Shown piece after piece: positions 24,145 through 36,199 of a DNA stretch of 64,000 nucleotides. The stretch lies in the NCBI GenBank assembly GCA_018398815.1, contig CM031626.1, forward strand, positions 38,160,387 through 38,224,386. The letters are read 5' to 3'. This DNA is from Conus ventricosus (Eukaryota > Mollusca > Gastropoda > Neogastropoda > Conidae). Numbering within the stretch: the first letter of the stretch is position 1; the number at the start of each line of letters is the position of its first letter. The notes under the pieces were generated by a model that did no database searches, had not been told where the DNA came from, and saw only the letters and a program-made list of their open reading frames with translations. Both the position numbers and the translations under genes were made by a program.

Positions 24145-25515
24145 TGGCACGGTCAAAAATAGATCAACCAAGTCGTGGTCAGGTTGTTTGGACATAAGCT
24201 CTACTCTCAAATATTCTGGGCGCCACACGTCGGAGGGGCCCTGGTTCGGATCCAGCCAATTAAGCATAGAGGGGAGGAGGCTTACGGAGACGGTCCGATC
24301 CCACCCAGACGACTCAGCGTTCTTGACCGACGCTTGATGTCTGCCGGACCGATCTCAGTGCTGGGCCAGACTCATCTAGCATTTAGATGTGACCAGTGCC
24401 TCGTATCTTAAGCCACACGGCGCCAGTTAAGTAGGGGAGGCGGGGAAGGTAGTGGCGTTGGTGGGGTGAAATTAGCTAATCAATTAAATGACCAATTGAC
24501 CCACCACAGAGAGTAGGCCGTGTAGGCGGGACTGTCATGATTTGAATATCCAATGGGAATTAGAGGGAGTTAACTCGGGTTATCAGGGGTAAAAATATGA
24601 CCATTGGTACTCGCCCTTTTTGGACAGATCCGGAACGGGAATAAGAAGGATGATGAGAGTGAGGAGAACGGCCCTGAGAACGAGGGGAGAACGAACAGAG
24701 AGAACAGATGAGAGAGGAGAGGGTCTGAGTTTGTAAATCTATGAGGTGAGAAAAGCAGAGTGATGAGGGGAGGACGCTAGAAGCGAAATTAAAAGTTGAC
24801 GCGGGTGGGGGAGGGAGAGATTAGCATGAGATAGTCTGCCAAAGCGGAGGACTAAAGAGAGATGTGGAAAGAGAGAGTTGCTAACTAATGAGGAGGAAAA
24901 GAAAGAAAAGAAAAAAAGAAAAGAAAAGCAACCATGTCCATTTGATAAGAGCAGACTAGAAGAGAGAGAGAGAGAGTGCAATGCGTTAATGCAGGAAGAA
25001 AGAAAGGAGAACAGATCGATGTTGATAGTCACTGTTCTATCTTCACTGGGGTTCGACCTCATACTTGGCCAGCGCCACTTTCATCGACAGACCAACGCCA
25101 GTGCCAACAGTCTCACCTGACCAGGCGCCAGCAGACCAAGACCAGTGCCAGCAGTTGTGTCGTGCTTGTGAAAGTGACAGTGAAAAGAAAGAAAAAAAAA
25201 GGAAAGAAAAGACAGTGATTCGTGAATAGTTAAGATCACCTGGCCAGGTAAAGTAGAAATCTATTTATACCCGGGTTAGTTAATGATGTTTTAAACAAAT
25301 GATTTTGTGAAGTTCAGGAAAGAGAGAATGTTTTATTTTGTTTGATTCCATATGCATTGATGGTTCGTTCTATGAACATGTGTAGTAAAGTTATAGACTT
25401 TACTAGTGGTTTGATGTGACGAATGCATGATATATGAATGAGATCGTAAGCAAGCTGTGAGTGTGTTTGGGCTGTGCGCTAGTCCTTCCTCCATCGACAT
25501 CACCCGAGGTTGACA
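24145..25515 (+). repeat. 3' LTR of the Gmr1-like element
   Basis: It begins TGGCACGGTCAAAAATA and ends CCCGAGGTTGACA. It aligns throughout with the 5' LTR at 17332-18653, and the sequence after the end (GTGTGTGTAAGGC) differs from that after the 5' LTR. Confidence 0.88.
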
Positions 25516-26107
25516 GTGTGTGTAAGGCAGAACACAAGCAGACATCTTCACAGAAAATCACATCTTTACATAAAAAGGTTTAATTCTTTTTCTTTAAAGA
25601 CTCATGCATGGTTTCATTCATTACAATATAAATGTTTATGTACCGAGAATGAGTACAAATGCACTTTTCCATGATGTGCACAGTTCAATCTTTTTGAGTG
25701 CAAGACCTCTTTTGCAGAAAAAAAAAAAAAAAAAGAAAGAAACATACATTTACACTGACATCAAAGACTGAGCCAACCTTGGAAGAAATGTACACACCAC
25801 TTGTTAAAAAGTTTTCATAAATAATCTATTACATACAAATTGACCCAATTTAAATAAAAATCATTGGGGAAGAAGGGAGTGGGTGAAATAAAGCCACAGA
25901 ATTAGAACGCAAACACATACTTCATAGCACTAGCTTAGTCACTGACAACATTCAAGGGTTTCACACACATATTCATACTCACTCACTCAGTCCCTCACAC
26001 ACATACACATTCCCATTCACTCTCTCACACACACCAAAAAGAAACAAAATCCTTTTTCACCTATTTACATTTGAGTTGCTTCAAATCAGAACTTGGGCAT
26101 ATGAACA

Positions 26108-26161
<54 letters not shown>

Positions 26162-26960
26162 AGAGAGAAATGAAAGAATTGCAAAGCGCTGAATCACATG
26201 GTTGCATTCATGTGCTCACACAAAATCATCATACGTGCACATATTCTTCCGCTCTCCGTCTTCGTGTCTGCTCTCACACATACTTGCAAACACAGACAGA
26301 GGGTTGACGAGGGGAACAGGACACCAGGCAGTGTTCAAGCAATGGGCGTTACAATGCGAGACAGCGATACAGTTTGCGACATTGACAGCTTCTTGTCCAT
26401 CCCCGTGTCACACACACACACACACAACTGTATTTATGCACAACACCACACAGGACTGTCACTGAGGAGAGAGAGCATCGTGGGGAAAAGATTGTCACAG
26501 GGGGGGGAAAGCCTCAGCGGAGGAAGAGTGTCGCTAGAGAATGAGCATCATAGAGTGTCGCTAGGGCAAGAGTGTTGATAAAGGAAAACAGGTCACTCTT
26601 ACATCATCGCTTTTGTACTCTGATTCCATATGCGTGCACACACACACATTCATAGAAAACAGACACACACACACACACACACACATGTCCGGACAAACAC
26701 AGATAACCACAGCCAGAAATAAAAGGAAAACATAATCATACCAACACATAGCCACTACGGCAAGTTTAACTGCAACACACCGTCAGTTCAACAGGGCTGA
26801 TGCCGAGCCAATAGCATACCAAGACCTCAATGTGGCAGGTCTGTTGAGACCGACGCCGAGCCAGTAGTAGACCTCAGCGTCCGACAGCTTTTTATGACCA
26901 GCCAGTGACACTGGGCGCTGCCACTGTCTGGTCAAGCCACCAAGACATTGGGTTTTCATC
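25516..26960. other. Unique sequence with GA and CA microsatellites
   Basis: No gene is recognised. A pure (GA)n lies at about 26108-26158 and CA runs at about 26408-26424 and 26637-26685. It may belong to the distal 3' UTR or downstream flank of the minus-strand Cbl-like gene, but no polyadenylation site could be assigned. Confidence 0.5.
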
Positions 26961-26961
26961 C

Positions 26962-28015
26962 TAGATGCCAGGTCCTAAAAGTTAAGACGTCAAGTTCTAA
27001 TCCTAGATGACAGGTCCTAAAAGTTAAGACGTCAAGTTCTAATCCTAGATGACAGGTCCTAAAAGTTAAGACGTCAAGTTCTAATCCTAGATGACAGGTC
27101 CTAAAAGTTAAGACGTCAAGTTCTAATCCTACATGACAGGTCCTAAAAGTTAAGGTGTCAAGTTCTAATCCTAGATGACAGGTCCTAAAAGTTAAGACGT
27201 CAAGTTCTAATCCTAGATGACAGGTCCTAAAAGTTAAGGTGTCAAGTTCTAATCCTAGATGACAGGTCCTAAAAGTTAAGACATCAAGTTCTAATCCTAG
27301 ATGACAGGTCCTAAAAGTTAAGACGTCAAGTTCTAATCCTAGATGACAGGTCCTAAAAGTTAAGACGTCAAGTTCTAATCCTAGATGACAGGTCCTAAAA
27401 GTTAAGGTGTCAAGTTCTAATCCAAGATGCCAGGTTCTACTTTAAGGTGTCAAGTTCTAATCCGAGATGTCAGGTCCTACTTTAAGGTGTCAAGTTCTAA
27501 TCCGAGATGTCAGGTCCTACTTTAAGGTGTCAAGTTCTAATCCAAGATGTCAGGTCCTACTTTAAGACGACAAGTCCTACTCCAACATGTCAGGTCCTAA
27601 GTTAAGATATCAAGTTCTAATCCAAGATGTTGGGTCCTAATTTAAGATGTCAAGTTCTAATCCAAGGTGCCAGGACTTGGTTTAAGATGCCAACTCCTAA
27701 TCCAAGATGTCAGGTCCTAATTTCAGATGTCAAGTTCTAATCCATGATGTCGGGCCCTAATTTCAGATGTCAAGTTCTAATCCAAGATGCCAGGTCCTAT
27801 TTTAAGATGTAAAGTCAGGTCCTAATTTAAGATGTTAACTTCTAATCCAAGATGTCAGGTCCTAGTTTAAGATGTCAACTTCTAATCCATGATGTCAGGT
27901 CCTAATTTAAAATATCAAGTTCTAATCTAAGATGTCAAGTTCTAATCCAAGATGTCAGGTCCTAGTTTAGGATGTGAAGTCAGGCCCCACTTTAAGATGT
28001 GAAGTTCTACACTCA
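26962..28015. repeat. Tandem array, 42 bp unit grading into a 40 bp unit
   Basis: About eleven nearly identical copies of AGGTCCTAAAAGTTAAGACG plus TCAAGTTCTAATCCTAGATGAC run to about 27420. After that come diverged ~40 bp copies in which AAAAGTTAAG becomes CTTTAAG or TTTAAG. The array shows a young homogeneous left part and an old right part. Confidence 0.93.
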
Positions 28016-28109
28016 GATGTCAGGCTCTCAGTCCATCATTGGCTCAAGAGGAATCTCCAGTCCAGACCATCAAGTCAAGAGGCTTGTCAGCCTCCTCCTC
28101 AACAAGGCC

Positions 28110-28275
28110 ACCGGCTCCTGCACTCTGACCTGGTATAGGTATCGGCGCTGGTCAGCTGTTTCCCAAAGTGCTGTCTGACCTGGTTTATGTTAATCAGCCG
28201 CTTCCCAAAGTGTAATCTGACCTGGGTGATGTCAGCGCCGGTCAGCCGTTTCCCAAAGTGCCATGTTGTGTGGGC
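28110..28275. repeat. ~48 bp tandem repeat, 3 copies
   Basis: Three copies of a unit with GTCAGCYGTTTCCCAAAGTG and TCTGACCTGG. Confidence 0.8.
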
Positions 28276-28372
28276 CCTGGCTCCTAGGTCTCCTGGCAAA
28301 AACCTACTCTCATTCTGCACTAGGAGGGGAATATGCCCATTCTCTTCCCGGGTGCAGAAACCACGTGACAGT

Positions 28373-28420
<48 letters not shown>

Positions 28421-29080
28421 CTCACTACCATAAAAGCACACGTCTGTACAGAGGAAAGAGCAGGCCGGAATGGGTGATATCAGCAAAAGAGATCAAATAA
28501 GCCAATGCCAATAAAGAAATAGGAACAAATGACAGAAACACCGATGAACAAAGAAGACACACACACATGAAAAAAAAAAGAGTGAGCACGCCACACACAC
28601 ACATAGACACACGCACTTTTGAGAAAAGCACTGAAAAAAGAAGACAATCAAATAAAAAAAAAAGGGGGGGGGGGGGGGGGGGGAGGGGGAAGCAACACGC
28701 AAATAAAGAACAAAATCAACCAGAACAAAAGATGAACTTTTGAGCAAGCACAGTCCAGCTGTTGAAAATTACACTGACAAGCCAAAGAATCCTTGTTGTG
28801 TTTGAACAATAAGGAACAATAAGTATATGTGTGCAGGCCATGCCAATGTGTGTGTGTGTGTGTGTGTGACAGCATACATGCATGCATAGCGTGTGAGTGC
28901 AAACTGGCATAAAACTATGGCAAAGCGAAAAGGCAGACATTTTGAAAAAGCATGGCAGGAGGAGTGAGGAGGTGTCTCTGTCACTTTCAAAATGTTTATG
29001 AAAAAGGGGGGGGGGGTGAAGATGGAGAGCGAGAGCGAGAGAGAGGAGGTGGGGAGTGGGGGGGGGGGGGGGGGGGGGGT
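28373..29080. repeat. CA, TG and G-run low-complexity segment
   Basis: (CA)n at about 28373-28416, a G-run at about 28664-28690, (TG)n at about 28848-28868, and further G-runs near 29005 and 29058-29079. Between them is unique AT-rich sequence without recognisable coding signal. Confidence 0.85.
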
Positions 29081-29384
29081 GTAACTGTATCATAATATTG
29101 TTTTTTCTCATTATTCATACTGGACAGTTCAGAAACGACATTTGATTGTCTCTGGACCTTTTATGAATATAACCTTTTCTTTCTTTTTTTCTCAGTAAAT
29201 CGCTCTTATTTCCAGTAGATGCCATTAAAAACAAAAAAAAAGCATATGTAGCACAGAGAGAGAGCAGTCCAACTGAGGTGAAAAGGACACCACCATTGCA
29301 ACAGTTTGTGTGACAGCCCATTAATACCTTTACTACAGTTTGGCCGACAGCTCATTACCTCATTTCACCACAATTTCCATCTCT

Positions 29385-29570
29385 ACTACTACCCTGTCAG
29401 AATACCTTAGTCACACCTCTTTGTCAGGATACATGAGTCGCATCTCCTCCTCAGAATACAGAGGTCACATCTCATCAGAATACAAGGGTCACATCTCCTC
29501 GTCAGAATACAGAGGTCACATCTCGTCTGAATACAGAGGTCAATTTTCATTTCAAATCAGCAACTGCCTC
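29385..29570. repeat. ~27-30 bp tandem repeat, 6 copies
   Basis: Repeats of CAGAATACAGAGGTCACATC plus TCCTCGT with small length differences. Confidence 0.8.
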
Positions 29571-29639
29571 GTCCATCCATCACTGCAGTGCAGTGACAAC
29601 ATCAGGTCAAACCTCAACTTGAGGCAAGGAATGAATCCA

Positions 29640-30095
29640 TCTCTCTCACTGCAGTCAAACAACAACAGGGCATGTCTCCCCTTGGACAACTACTGAATCC
29701 ATCTCTCTCACTGCAGTCAAACAACAACAGGGCATGTCTCCCCTTGGACAACTACTGAATCCATCTCTCTCACTGCAGTCAAACAACATGTCTCCCCTTG
29801 GACAACTACTGAATCCATCTCTCTCACTGCAGTCAAACAACATGTCTCCCCTTGGACAACTACTGAATCCATCTCTCTCACTGCAGTAAAACAACATGTC
29901 TCCCCTTGGACAACTACTGAATCCATCTCTCTCACTGCAGTCAAACAACAACAGGGCATGTCTCCCCTTGGACAACTACTGAATCCATCTCTCTCACTGC
30001 AGTCAAACAACAACAGGGCATGTCTCCCCTTGGACAACTACTGAATCCATCTCTCTCACTGCAGTAAAACAACATGTCTCCCCTTGGACTACTGA
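29640..30095. repeat. Tandem array, 62 bp unit with a 54 bp deletion variant
   Basis: Each unit contains TTGGACAACTACTGAATCCA, CTCTCTCACTGCAGTCAAAC and ATGTCTCCCC. Some copies lack AACAGGGC and are 54 bp. Eight copies occur, with long and short forms interspersed. Confidence 0.93.
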
Positions 30096-30509
30096 ATCCA
30101 CCTCTCACGAAAGTACAGTGACAACGTTAGGTTAGAATTCACCTTGAAGCAACAATGGACTTTTCCATGCTTCACTGCTTCTTGCAGAGTACAAGCAGGT
30201 GTGCTAACAGCCTGAACAACAACAAAAACAAAATGAATAAATAAATAATAAAAGAAAGAGTGAAGGCGTCACATTTCAATTTGATGCTTCCACAATCCAT
30301 CATGCACCTGCACCTGACGCACCACTACAGCAGATCTGATCTACAACTCATTTGCACAGCTGAAGACACAATGGTTCCTCATCATGCCAACTGACACTTT
30401 CCAATTCATTTCTTTGCAAACCCCTAACCCCTCCCTCCAAAGATTTGCTGTGACCGGGAAATCAAAGAATCCACAGAAGCACGACCAGTTGACAGGCCTG
30501 GCAAGCAAA

Positions 30510-30787
30510 CACGCATGACAGCAATCCGAAATCAATACACACAACAACAAAACAACACCCAACATAAATCAATGCACACAATGACGAATCCTACACAGAA
30601 ATCAATACACACAACCACAAAAATATTTAATACAGACAACAAACAGAAAGTGATACAAACAACAGCAAATACACAACAGAAATCAAGAACACAATCACAA
30701 CACATACCACATTAAACAGAAATCAATACATGTAACCACAACACGCAATCAAAACACCAAACAAAAACCAATGCACAAAACAACAAC

Positions 30788-30828
<41 letters not shown>

Positions 30829-30900
30829 CCGCACCAAACAGAAGCCAATCAATACACACATACCAAAACATAATCAACACCAAACAAAAATAAATACATG
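30510..30900. repeat. Degenerate A/C-rich tandem repeat
   Basis: Recurring AGAAATCAATACACACAACC-like phrases spaced by about 30-40 bp, with a (CA)n run at about 30789-30823. Confidence 0.65.
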
Positions 30901-31490
30901 CAATTTAAAATAAACACGATCAACACCAAACTGAAATTAATGTACAGAATGATATATACGAAAAGGAAGCAAGAAAATAACACAGTTTTCATCCAATGCA
31001 ACTTCTCTTTGTCCAATGCTTGTGGACACCTGGAAATTTCCTTTTGGGTCAGCGTTTGCCTACCCCACAATGTGTGCCCTGATGCATGAGTGCAGCAGAC
31101 ATGAGCAGACAGGTGTAGTGTCTGTACTCATCCACATTTCACTGTCACAGTACCATGTAGACGCTCACAGCTTTTATATACACCCCTGTACACCTGCAAA
31201 CAACTTAGCGAGAGCTGTTCCTCCAACTTCAACCTGGTAACACCTAACTCAATCAAACAAAAACAAAACAAAAAGGAAAAAAGCATACACATGCAGCATA
31301 AAGTTCAATTCAAAATCGAATGGAATATTTCCTTTTCTACATCTTTTTAAAGTTTTTTTTAAAAAAATAATTTTCCTTTCCCCTATCCAAATCTATGTTG
31401 TATCTTTTCAACAGAAGTCTCACAGACTTGTTCTGAATCGACACAAGACTGTGCTAAGACTAACTCCTCTCCCTCCCATTCCCTTCATAT
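30901..31490. other. No gene recognised
   Basis: Unique AT-rich sequence. No repeat unit, splice pair or coding motif could be supported. Confidence 0.5.
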
Positions 31491-31494
31491 GTCT

Positions 31495-31775
31495 GCAGAA
31501 CAGAATATAGAGAGAGAATGCTTCTGAAACGACACCTCCGTCTACTGCCCACACTGACTCCTCTTCTCCATCTGTCTTAAGAGAAGAAGGCAGGAAAGCT
31601 TCTGAAACGACACCTCCGTCTACTGCCCACACTGACTCCTCTTCTCCATCTGTCTTATGAGAAGAAGGCAGGAAAGCTTCTGAAACGACACCTCCGTTTA
31701 CTGCCCACACTGACTCCTCTTCTCCATCTGTCTTAAGAGAAGAAGGCAGGAAAGCTTCTGAAATGACACCTCCAC
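31495..31775. repeat. 78 bp tandem repeat, 3-4 copies
   Basis: Nearly identical copies of CTGCCCACACTGACTCCTCT, TCTCCATCTGTCTTAAGAGA and AAGGCAGGAAAGCTTCTGAA. The unit length is a multiple of three, so the minus strand stays open without being a gene. Confidence 0.9.
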
Positions 31776-31777
31776 AT

Positions 31778-32060
31778 CATCTATTGGCCAGCTGTGTCTT
31801 TGAAACCTGTACATCTATTGGCCAGCTGTCTTTGAAACCTCTACATCTATTGGCCAGCTGTGTCTTTGAAACCTGTACAACTATTGGCCAGCTGTGTCTT
31901 TGAAACCTCTACATCTATTGGCCAGCTGTGTCTTTGAAACCTGTACATCTATTGGCCCGCTGTCTTTGAAACCTCTACATCTATTGGCCAGCTGTGTCTT
32001 TGAAACCTCTCCATCTATTGGCCAGCTGTGTCTTTAACACATATACATCTACTGTCCCGC
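31778..32060. repeat. 36 bp tandem repeat, ~8 copies
   Basis: Unit CATCTATTGGCCAGCTGTGT plus CTTTGAAACCTCTACA. A 34 bp form lacks one GT. Confidence 0.9.
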
Positions 32061-32114
32061 TGTCTCTTTCAAACCCCTGCACCTGTTGGCCAGTTCTCGT
32101 GGTCACGACGCTTT

Positions 32115-32695
32115 TGCCGGGAAGGATCACCTGACAAGCTGGCTGCACTGAACAGGAAAGACAACCTGATCTGCTGGCCCCACTGAACAGGAAAGACAAC
32201 CTGATCTGCTGGCCCCACTGAACAGGAAAGACAACCTGATCTGCTGGCCCCACTGAACAGGAAAGACAACCTGATCTGCTGGCCCCACTGAACAGGAAAG
32301 ACAACCTGATCTGCTGGCCCCACTGAACAGGAAAGACAACCTGATCTGCTGGCCCCACTGAACAGGAAAGGCAACCTGATCTGCTGGCCCCACTGAACAG
32401 GAAAGGCAACCTGAAATGGCAGCTGCACTGAACAGAAAAGACAACCTGTTGTGCTAGGTGACTGCACTGACATGCTGGCTGCACTGAGTAGGAAAGACAA
32501 CCTGAATAGCGGCTGCACTGAACAGGAAAGACAACCTGACAAGCTGCTTGACTGCACTGAACAGGAAAGACAACCTGACAAGCTGCTTGACTGCACTGAA
32601 CAGGAAAGACAACCCGATGAGCTGTTGACTGCACTGCACAGGAAAGACAACCTATGTGCTGGCCGCACTGAACAGGAAAGACAACCTGATGTACA
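32115..32695. repeat. 35 bp tandem array, ~16 copies
   Basis: The left half is a nearly perfect run of GGCCCCACTGAACAGGAAAG plus ACAACCTGATCTGCT. The right half has variants with GACTGCACTGAACAGG and a different spacer. A 263-codon minus-strand frame across it is an array artefact (its protein is a CLSCSVGPADQ repeat). Confidence 0.93.
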
Positions 32696-32699
32696 AGCT

Positions 32700-33760
32700 C
32701 CCCACCTCTGTCATGCTGTCCCAAGAGCAAAGCCTCAAAAAGAGACATGACCTCCAAACACAGGCACGACAAGCAAAGACCAGAACAAAGCCAGAGCTAC
32801 AGACAACAGACATGATTCGCTAAGTACAGACATGACCTGCAAACACCAGACCAAAGCCAGCCCCAAGACAACAAGACACAACACCCTCAACACAGACAGG
32901 ACATGTAAACACGGCAGGCACAGGAACAACATGCATCTTGCCATCCACTTGTTCTGCCTTTGTACAAAAAAGTGATTGTATCAAAATAAAGCAAAAATCT
33001 CTTTGCCTCCTCTCTCTCAGGACACTGACAAGAGTTTTCCAGTTCACAGCAACAGCAGCTGCCCAGTCGCAAGGCAGGAACACAAGCTCACACATGCATT
33101 CACACACACATGGACATGATGCACACATGACACAGATACAGGTCATGTACATATGCTGTTCAAAGGATCCCCACTCCCCGACCCTCCCTCAAACATCCAC
33201 AGACACCCTGAAAACACACAGCACGGTTAACTTCTTCGCAACATGCTGCGAGAATGATCGAGGCACCCGACTTACCACTAGGTGACATGGGGTGAAAATA
33301 CTCACGGCAAGCGATCTGTCACCCCAGACACGTCGCGAGAATGATAGCGACGGTCTTCTAAAAAATAAATATGACCAAATTTCCTGGAGAATTTTTAACC
33401 AGTGGTGTCAGCGTACAGATACAGTCTTTCCTACGTCATATCATTCCAGTTAGCAGACTACTAACAGTTAATTTCACTGGTTAATTTGAAGAGAAAGCAA
33501 CCAACCCGTTGGCGTCTTCAAGCAACGAATCAGTGCACCTTGTTCAAAGTATGTCATTTTCAACTCAATCAAACAACAACAAAATCATTTTGACTTTTAG
33601 AACATTTATCATCAAGAAGATGAAAGACAGCTCTATTTCACTGTGCAAAAATAAAGTCACTGTCGGACTTAGGCTTTTAAGGAAAATGAATTAAAAATGG
33701 TCAAAATCAGGTGTCCTGAGGGAATTTCAGTGCTGTGACTGCAGTGTTAACTGGGCACAT
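32700..33760. other. No gene recognised; unique sequence
   Basis: Unique sequence apart from a short diverged duplication near 32760-32880 (both copies contain CAAAGCCAG). A donor-like sequence CTAGTGGTAAGT on the minus strand near 33280 has no supporting open frame. Confidence 0.5.
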
Positions 33761-33764
33761 AGAG

Positions 33765-34605
33765 CAGAACGAGGGTCTGTGTTGATAGTGTTAACGTACA
33801 GAACGAGGGTCTGTGCTGATAGTGTTAATGTACAGAACGAGGGTCTGTGCTGATAGTGTTAATGTACAGAACGAGGGTCTGTGCTGATAGTGTTAATGTA
33901 CAGTGTCGAAGCAATGTGTCCATCCTGTTCTGTGTTGATAGTGTTAATGTACAGTGTCGAAGCAATGTGTCCATCCCGTTCTGCGTTGATAGTGTTAGTG
34001 TACAGTGTCGAAGCAATGTGTCCATCCTGTTCTGTGTTGATAGTGTTAATGTACAGTGTCGAAGCAATGTGTCCATCCTGTTCTGTGTTGATAGTGTTAA
34101 TGTACAGTGTCGAAGCAATGCGTCCATCCTGTTCTGTGTTGATAGTGTTAATGTACAGTGTCAAAGCAATGTGTCCATCCTGTTCTGCGTTGATAGTGTT
34201 AATGTACAGTGTCGAAGCAATGTGTCCATCCTGTTCTGTGTTGATAGTGTTAATGTACAGTGTCGAAGCAATGTGTCCATCCTGTTCTGTGTTGATAGTG
34301 TTAATGTACAGTGTCAAAGCAATGTGTCCATCCTGTTCTGCGTTGATAGTGTTAATGTACAGTGTCGAAGCAATGTGTCCATCCTGTTCTGTGTTGATAG
34401 TGTTAATGTACAGTGTCAAAGCAATGTGTCCATCCTGTTCTGTGTTGATAGTGTCAAGGTACAGCGTTGAAGCAATGTGTCCATCCCGTTCTGTGTTGAT
34501 AGTGTTAACGTACAGCGTTGAAGCAATGTGTCCATCCCGTTCTGTGTTGATAGTGTCAAGGTACAGCGTTGAAGCAATGTGTCCATCCTCTGTTGTCCGA
34601 CTCCT
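33765..34605. repeat. 51 bp tandem array, ~16 copies
   Basis: The unit is CAGTGTCGAAGCAATGTGTC plus CATCCTGTTCTGTGTTGATAGTGTTAATGTA. At the left end copies are shortened to a ~34 bp form containing ACAGAACGAGGGTCTGTG. Because 51 is a multiple of three, long frames (up to 284 codons) stay open on both strands. They are not genes. Confidence 0.95.
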
Positions 34606-34609
34606 GGCT

Positions 34610-35040
34610 TCCCTGGCTCTTCGCCTTCATGGACCTGACTCGCTTTGTCCAACTTCACTCACCCGGCAACACACACCCGCCTACAGACCTGTTTACCCTA
34701 AAATGGCTATTGGGAGTATTTCTCAATTGAAATGAGCGTGTTTCCTAAAAAATGTGTGTCACCCACATGCAAGTTTGCACACAGGACGTGCAGGTTGCTA
34801 CTCACTGGTTGCAGCACTCAAACACAATGGTTATACACCGCAAGTGCCACTGCCACTCAAGGACTTCGTCTTGAGACTTTTTTGGGGCATGGTTTTTTTT
34901 TCCCGGTGTGTTGTATTCATCGTATTTTCGCTAAAGAGGTGTACAAAAATGGCAAAATCGTACAGGTAAACAGGTCTACTCCTACTTACTTGGAAACACA
35001 CATTCCAGTTGAGTGCCCGACTGTCCACAAAACCAGCACC
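34610..35040. other. No gene recognised; contains a dispersed-repeat-like segment
   Basis: Unique sequence. The part at about 34946-34985 (ATGGCAAAATCGTACAGGTA then AACAGGTCT) resembles 38268-38300, suggesting a dispersed repeat. Confidence 0.45.
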
Positions 35041-35047
35041 TCTGTAC

Positions 35048-35225
35048 AGCTGCATTCATGCTGTGCTACAAAGCGTCAGCCAAACCCTTTCCTCTGTAAA
35101 GGCTGTTTCCATGCTGTGCTACAAAGCGTCAGCCGAACCCATTCCTCTGTATAGGCTATTTCCATGCTGTGCTACAAAGCGTCAAACCCATTTCTCTGTA
35201 GAGGCTGTTTCCATGCTGTGAGGTT
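35048..35225. repeat. ~54 bp tandem repeat, 3-4 copies
   Basis: Copies of TTTCCATGCTGTGCTACAAA, GCGTCAGCC and CCTCTGTA separated by about 54 bp. Confidence 0.85.
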
Positions 35226-35429
35226 CAAAGGTCATCTACATCACTTCATTTATATGTGGTTCGAAGGTCGAAGATGGGTCAGCAACCACTCTCAGTCTTT
35301 CTCTGCACTCGAGCTTTCAAAGTAGGCATCAGTCCATCTCCTTCTCCCAGCTCTAGTCATGGTCCCTGACCTCTGGATCCACACACTCCCTCTGCCTCAT
35401 CACTCCCACTCCAACCTGGTCCGCGCCAC

Positions 35430-36150
35430 TTCCACCCCTATGATGTCTGTGCTACATGGGTTTCTAGGCAAATCACCATGGGAACGTCCCACCCCTATCA
35501 TGTCTGTGCTTTATGGGTTTCTAGGCAAATCACCATGGGAACGTCCCACCCCTATCATGTCTGTGCTGCATGGGTTTCTAGGCAAATCACCATGGGAACG
35601 TCCCACCCCTTTCATGTCTGTGCTACATGGGTTTCTAGGCAAATCACCATGGGAACGTCGCACTTTTTAGTGTCTGTGCTACAGGGGTTTCTGGGTTATC
35701 ACCATGGCAACATCCCACTCCATTCTGTGCGACAGGGGTTTCTGGACAATCACCATGGGAACATCCACCTCCAACCATGTCTGTGTTACACAGGTTTCTG
35801 GACAAATCACCTTGGGAACATTCAACTCCAACTGTGTCTGTGCTATATGGGTTTCTAGGCAAATCACCATGGGAACGCCCCACTCCTATCATGTCTGTGC
35901 TACAGGAGGTTTCTGGGCAATCACCGTGGCAACATCCCACTCCAAGCATGTCTGTGCTACAGGGATTTGTGGACAAATCACCATGGCAACATCACACTCC
36001 ATTCTGTGCGACAGGGGTTTCTGAGCAATCACCATGGGAACGTCCCACTCCAACCGTGTCTGTGCTACAGGGGTTTCTGGACAGTCACCATGGGAACGTC
36101 CCACTCCAACCATGTCTGTGCTACAGCGAGTTGTGGATAATCACCATGGG
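35430..36150. repeat. 57 bp tandem array, ~12 copies
   Basis: The unit contains CTGTGCTACATGGGTTTCTA, GGCAAATCACCATGGGAACG and TCCCACCCCTATCATGT. The left four copies are near identical and the right ones are diverged. A unit of 57 bp keeps several frames open artificially. Confidence 0.93.
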
Positions 36151-36199
36151 GATGCCCCACAGCTGTATCATTTGCACATACATGATACAACCACACTCC

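Larger units (their letters stand above)
17332..25515 (+). mobile_element. LTR retrotransposon, Ty3/gypsy-like proteins with integrase before RT (Gmr1-type order)
   Basis: Two direct repeats of about 1.3 kb flank 5.5 kb of internal sequence. On the plus strand the order is gag (19073 on), protease (about 20370-20560), integrase (20740-22060), reverse transcriptase (22190-22900) and RNase H (23100-23560), then a purine tract and the 3' LTR. Integrase has the gypsy-type GPY/F module and RT has gypsy-type motifs, yet integrase precedes RT as in Ty1/copia. That combination is known for the Gmr1 group of Ty3/gypsy elements. Frames are broken throughout. No clean target-site duplication is visible: TTTTA precedes the 5' LTR and GTGTG follows the 3' LTR. 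Confidence 0.85.

Noticed and set aside
31981..32772. 263-codon minus-strand frame rich in Cys and Ser
   Set aside because: It spans the 36 and 35 bp arrays and encodes repeats of the unit. There is no domain or splice support.
33265..33290. Donor-like CTAGTG|GTAAGT on the minus strand
   Set aside because: No open frame with coding character leads into it, and the Cbl-like gene has already terminated upstream at 37286.
33847..34735. Frames of 207, 284 and 186 codons on both strands
   Set aside because: They read straight through a 51 bp array. The unit is a multiple of three, so all frames stay open and the product is a simple repeat.
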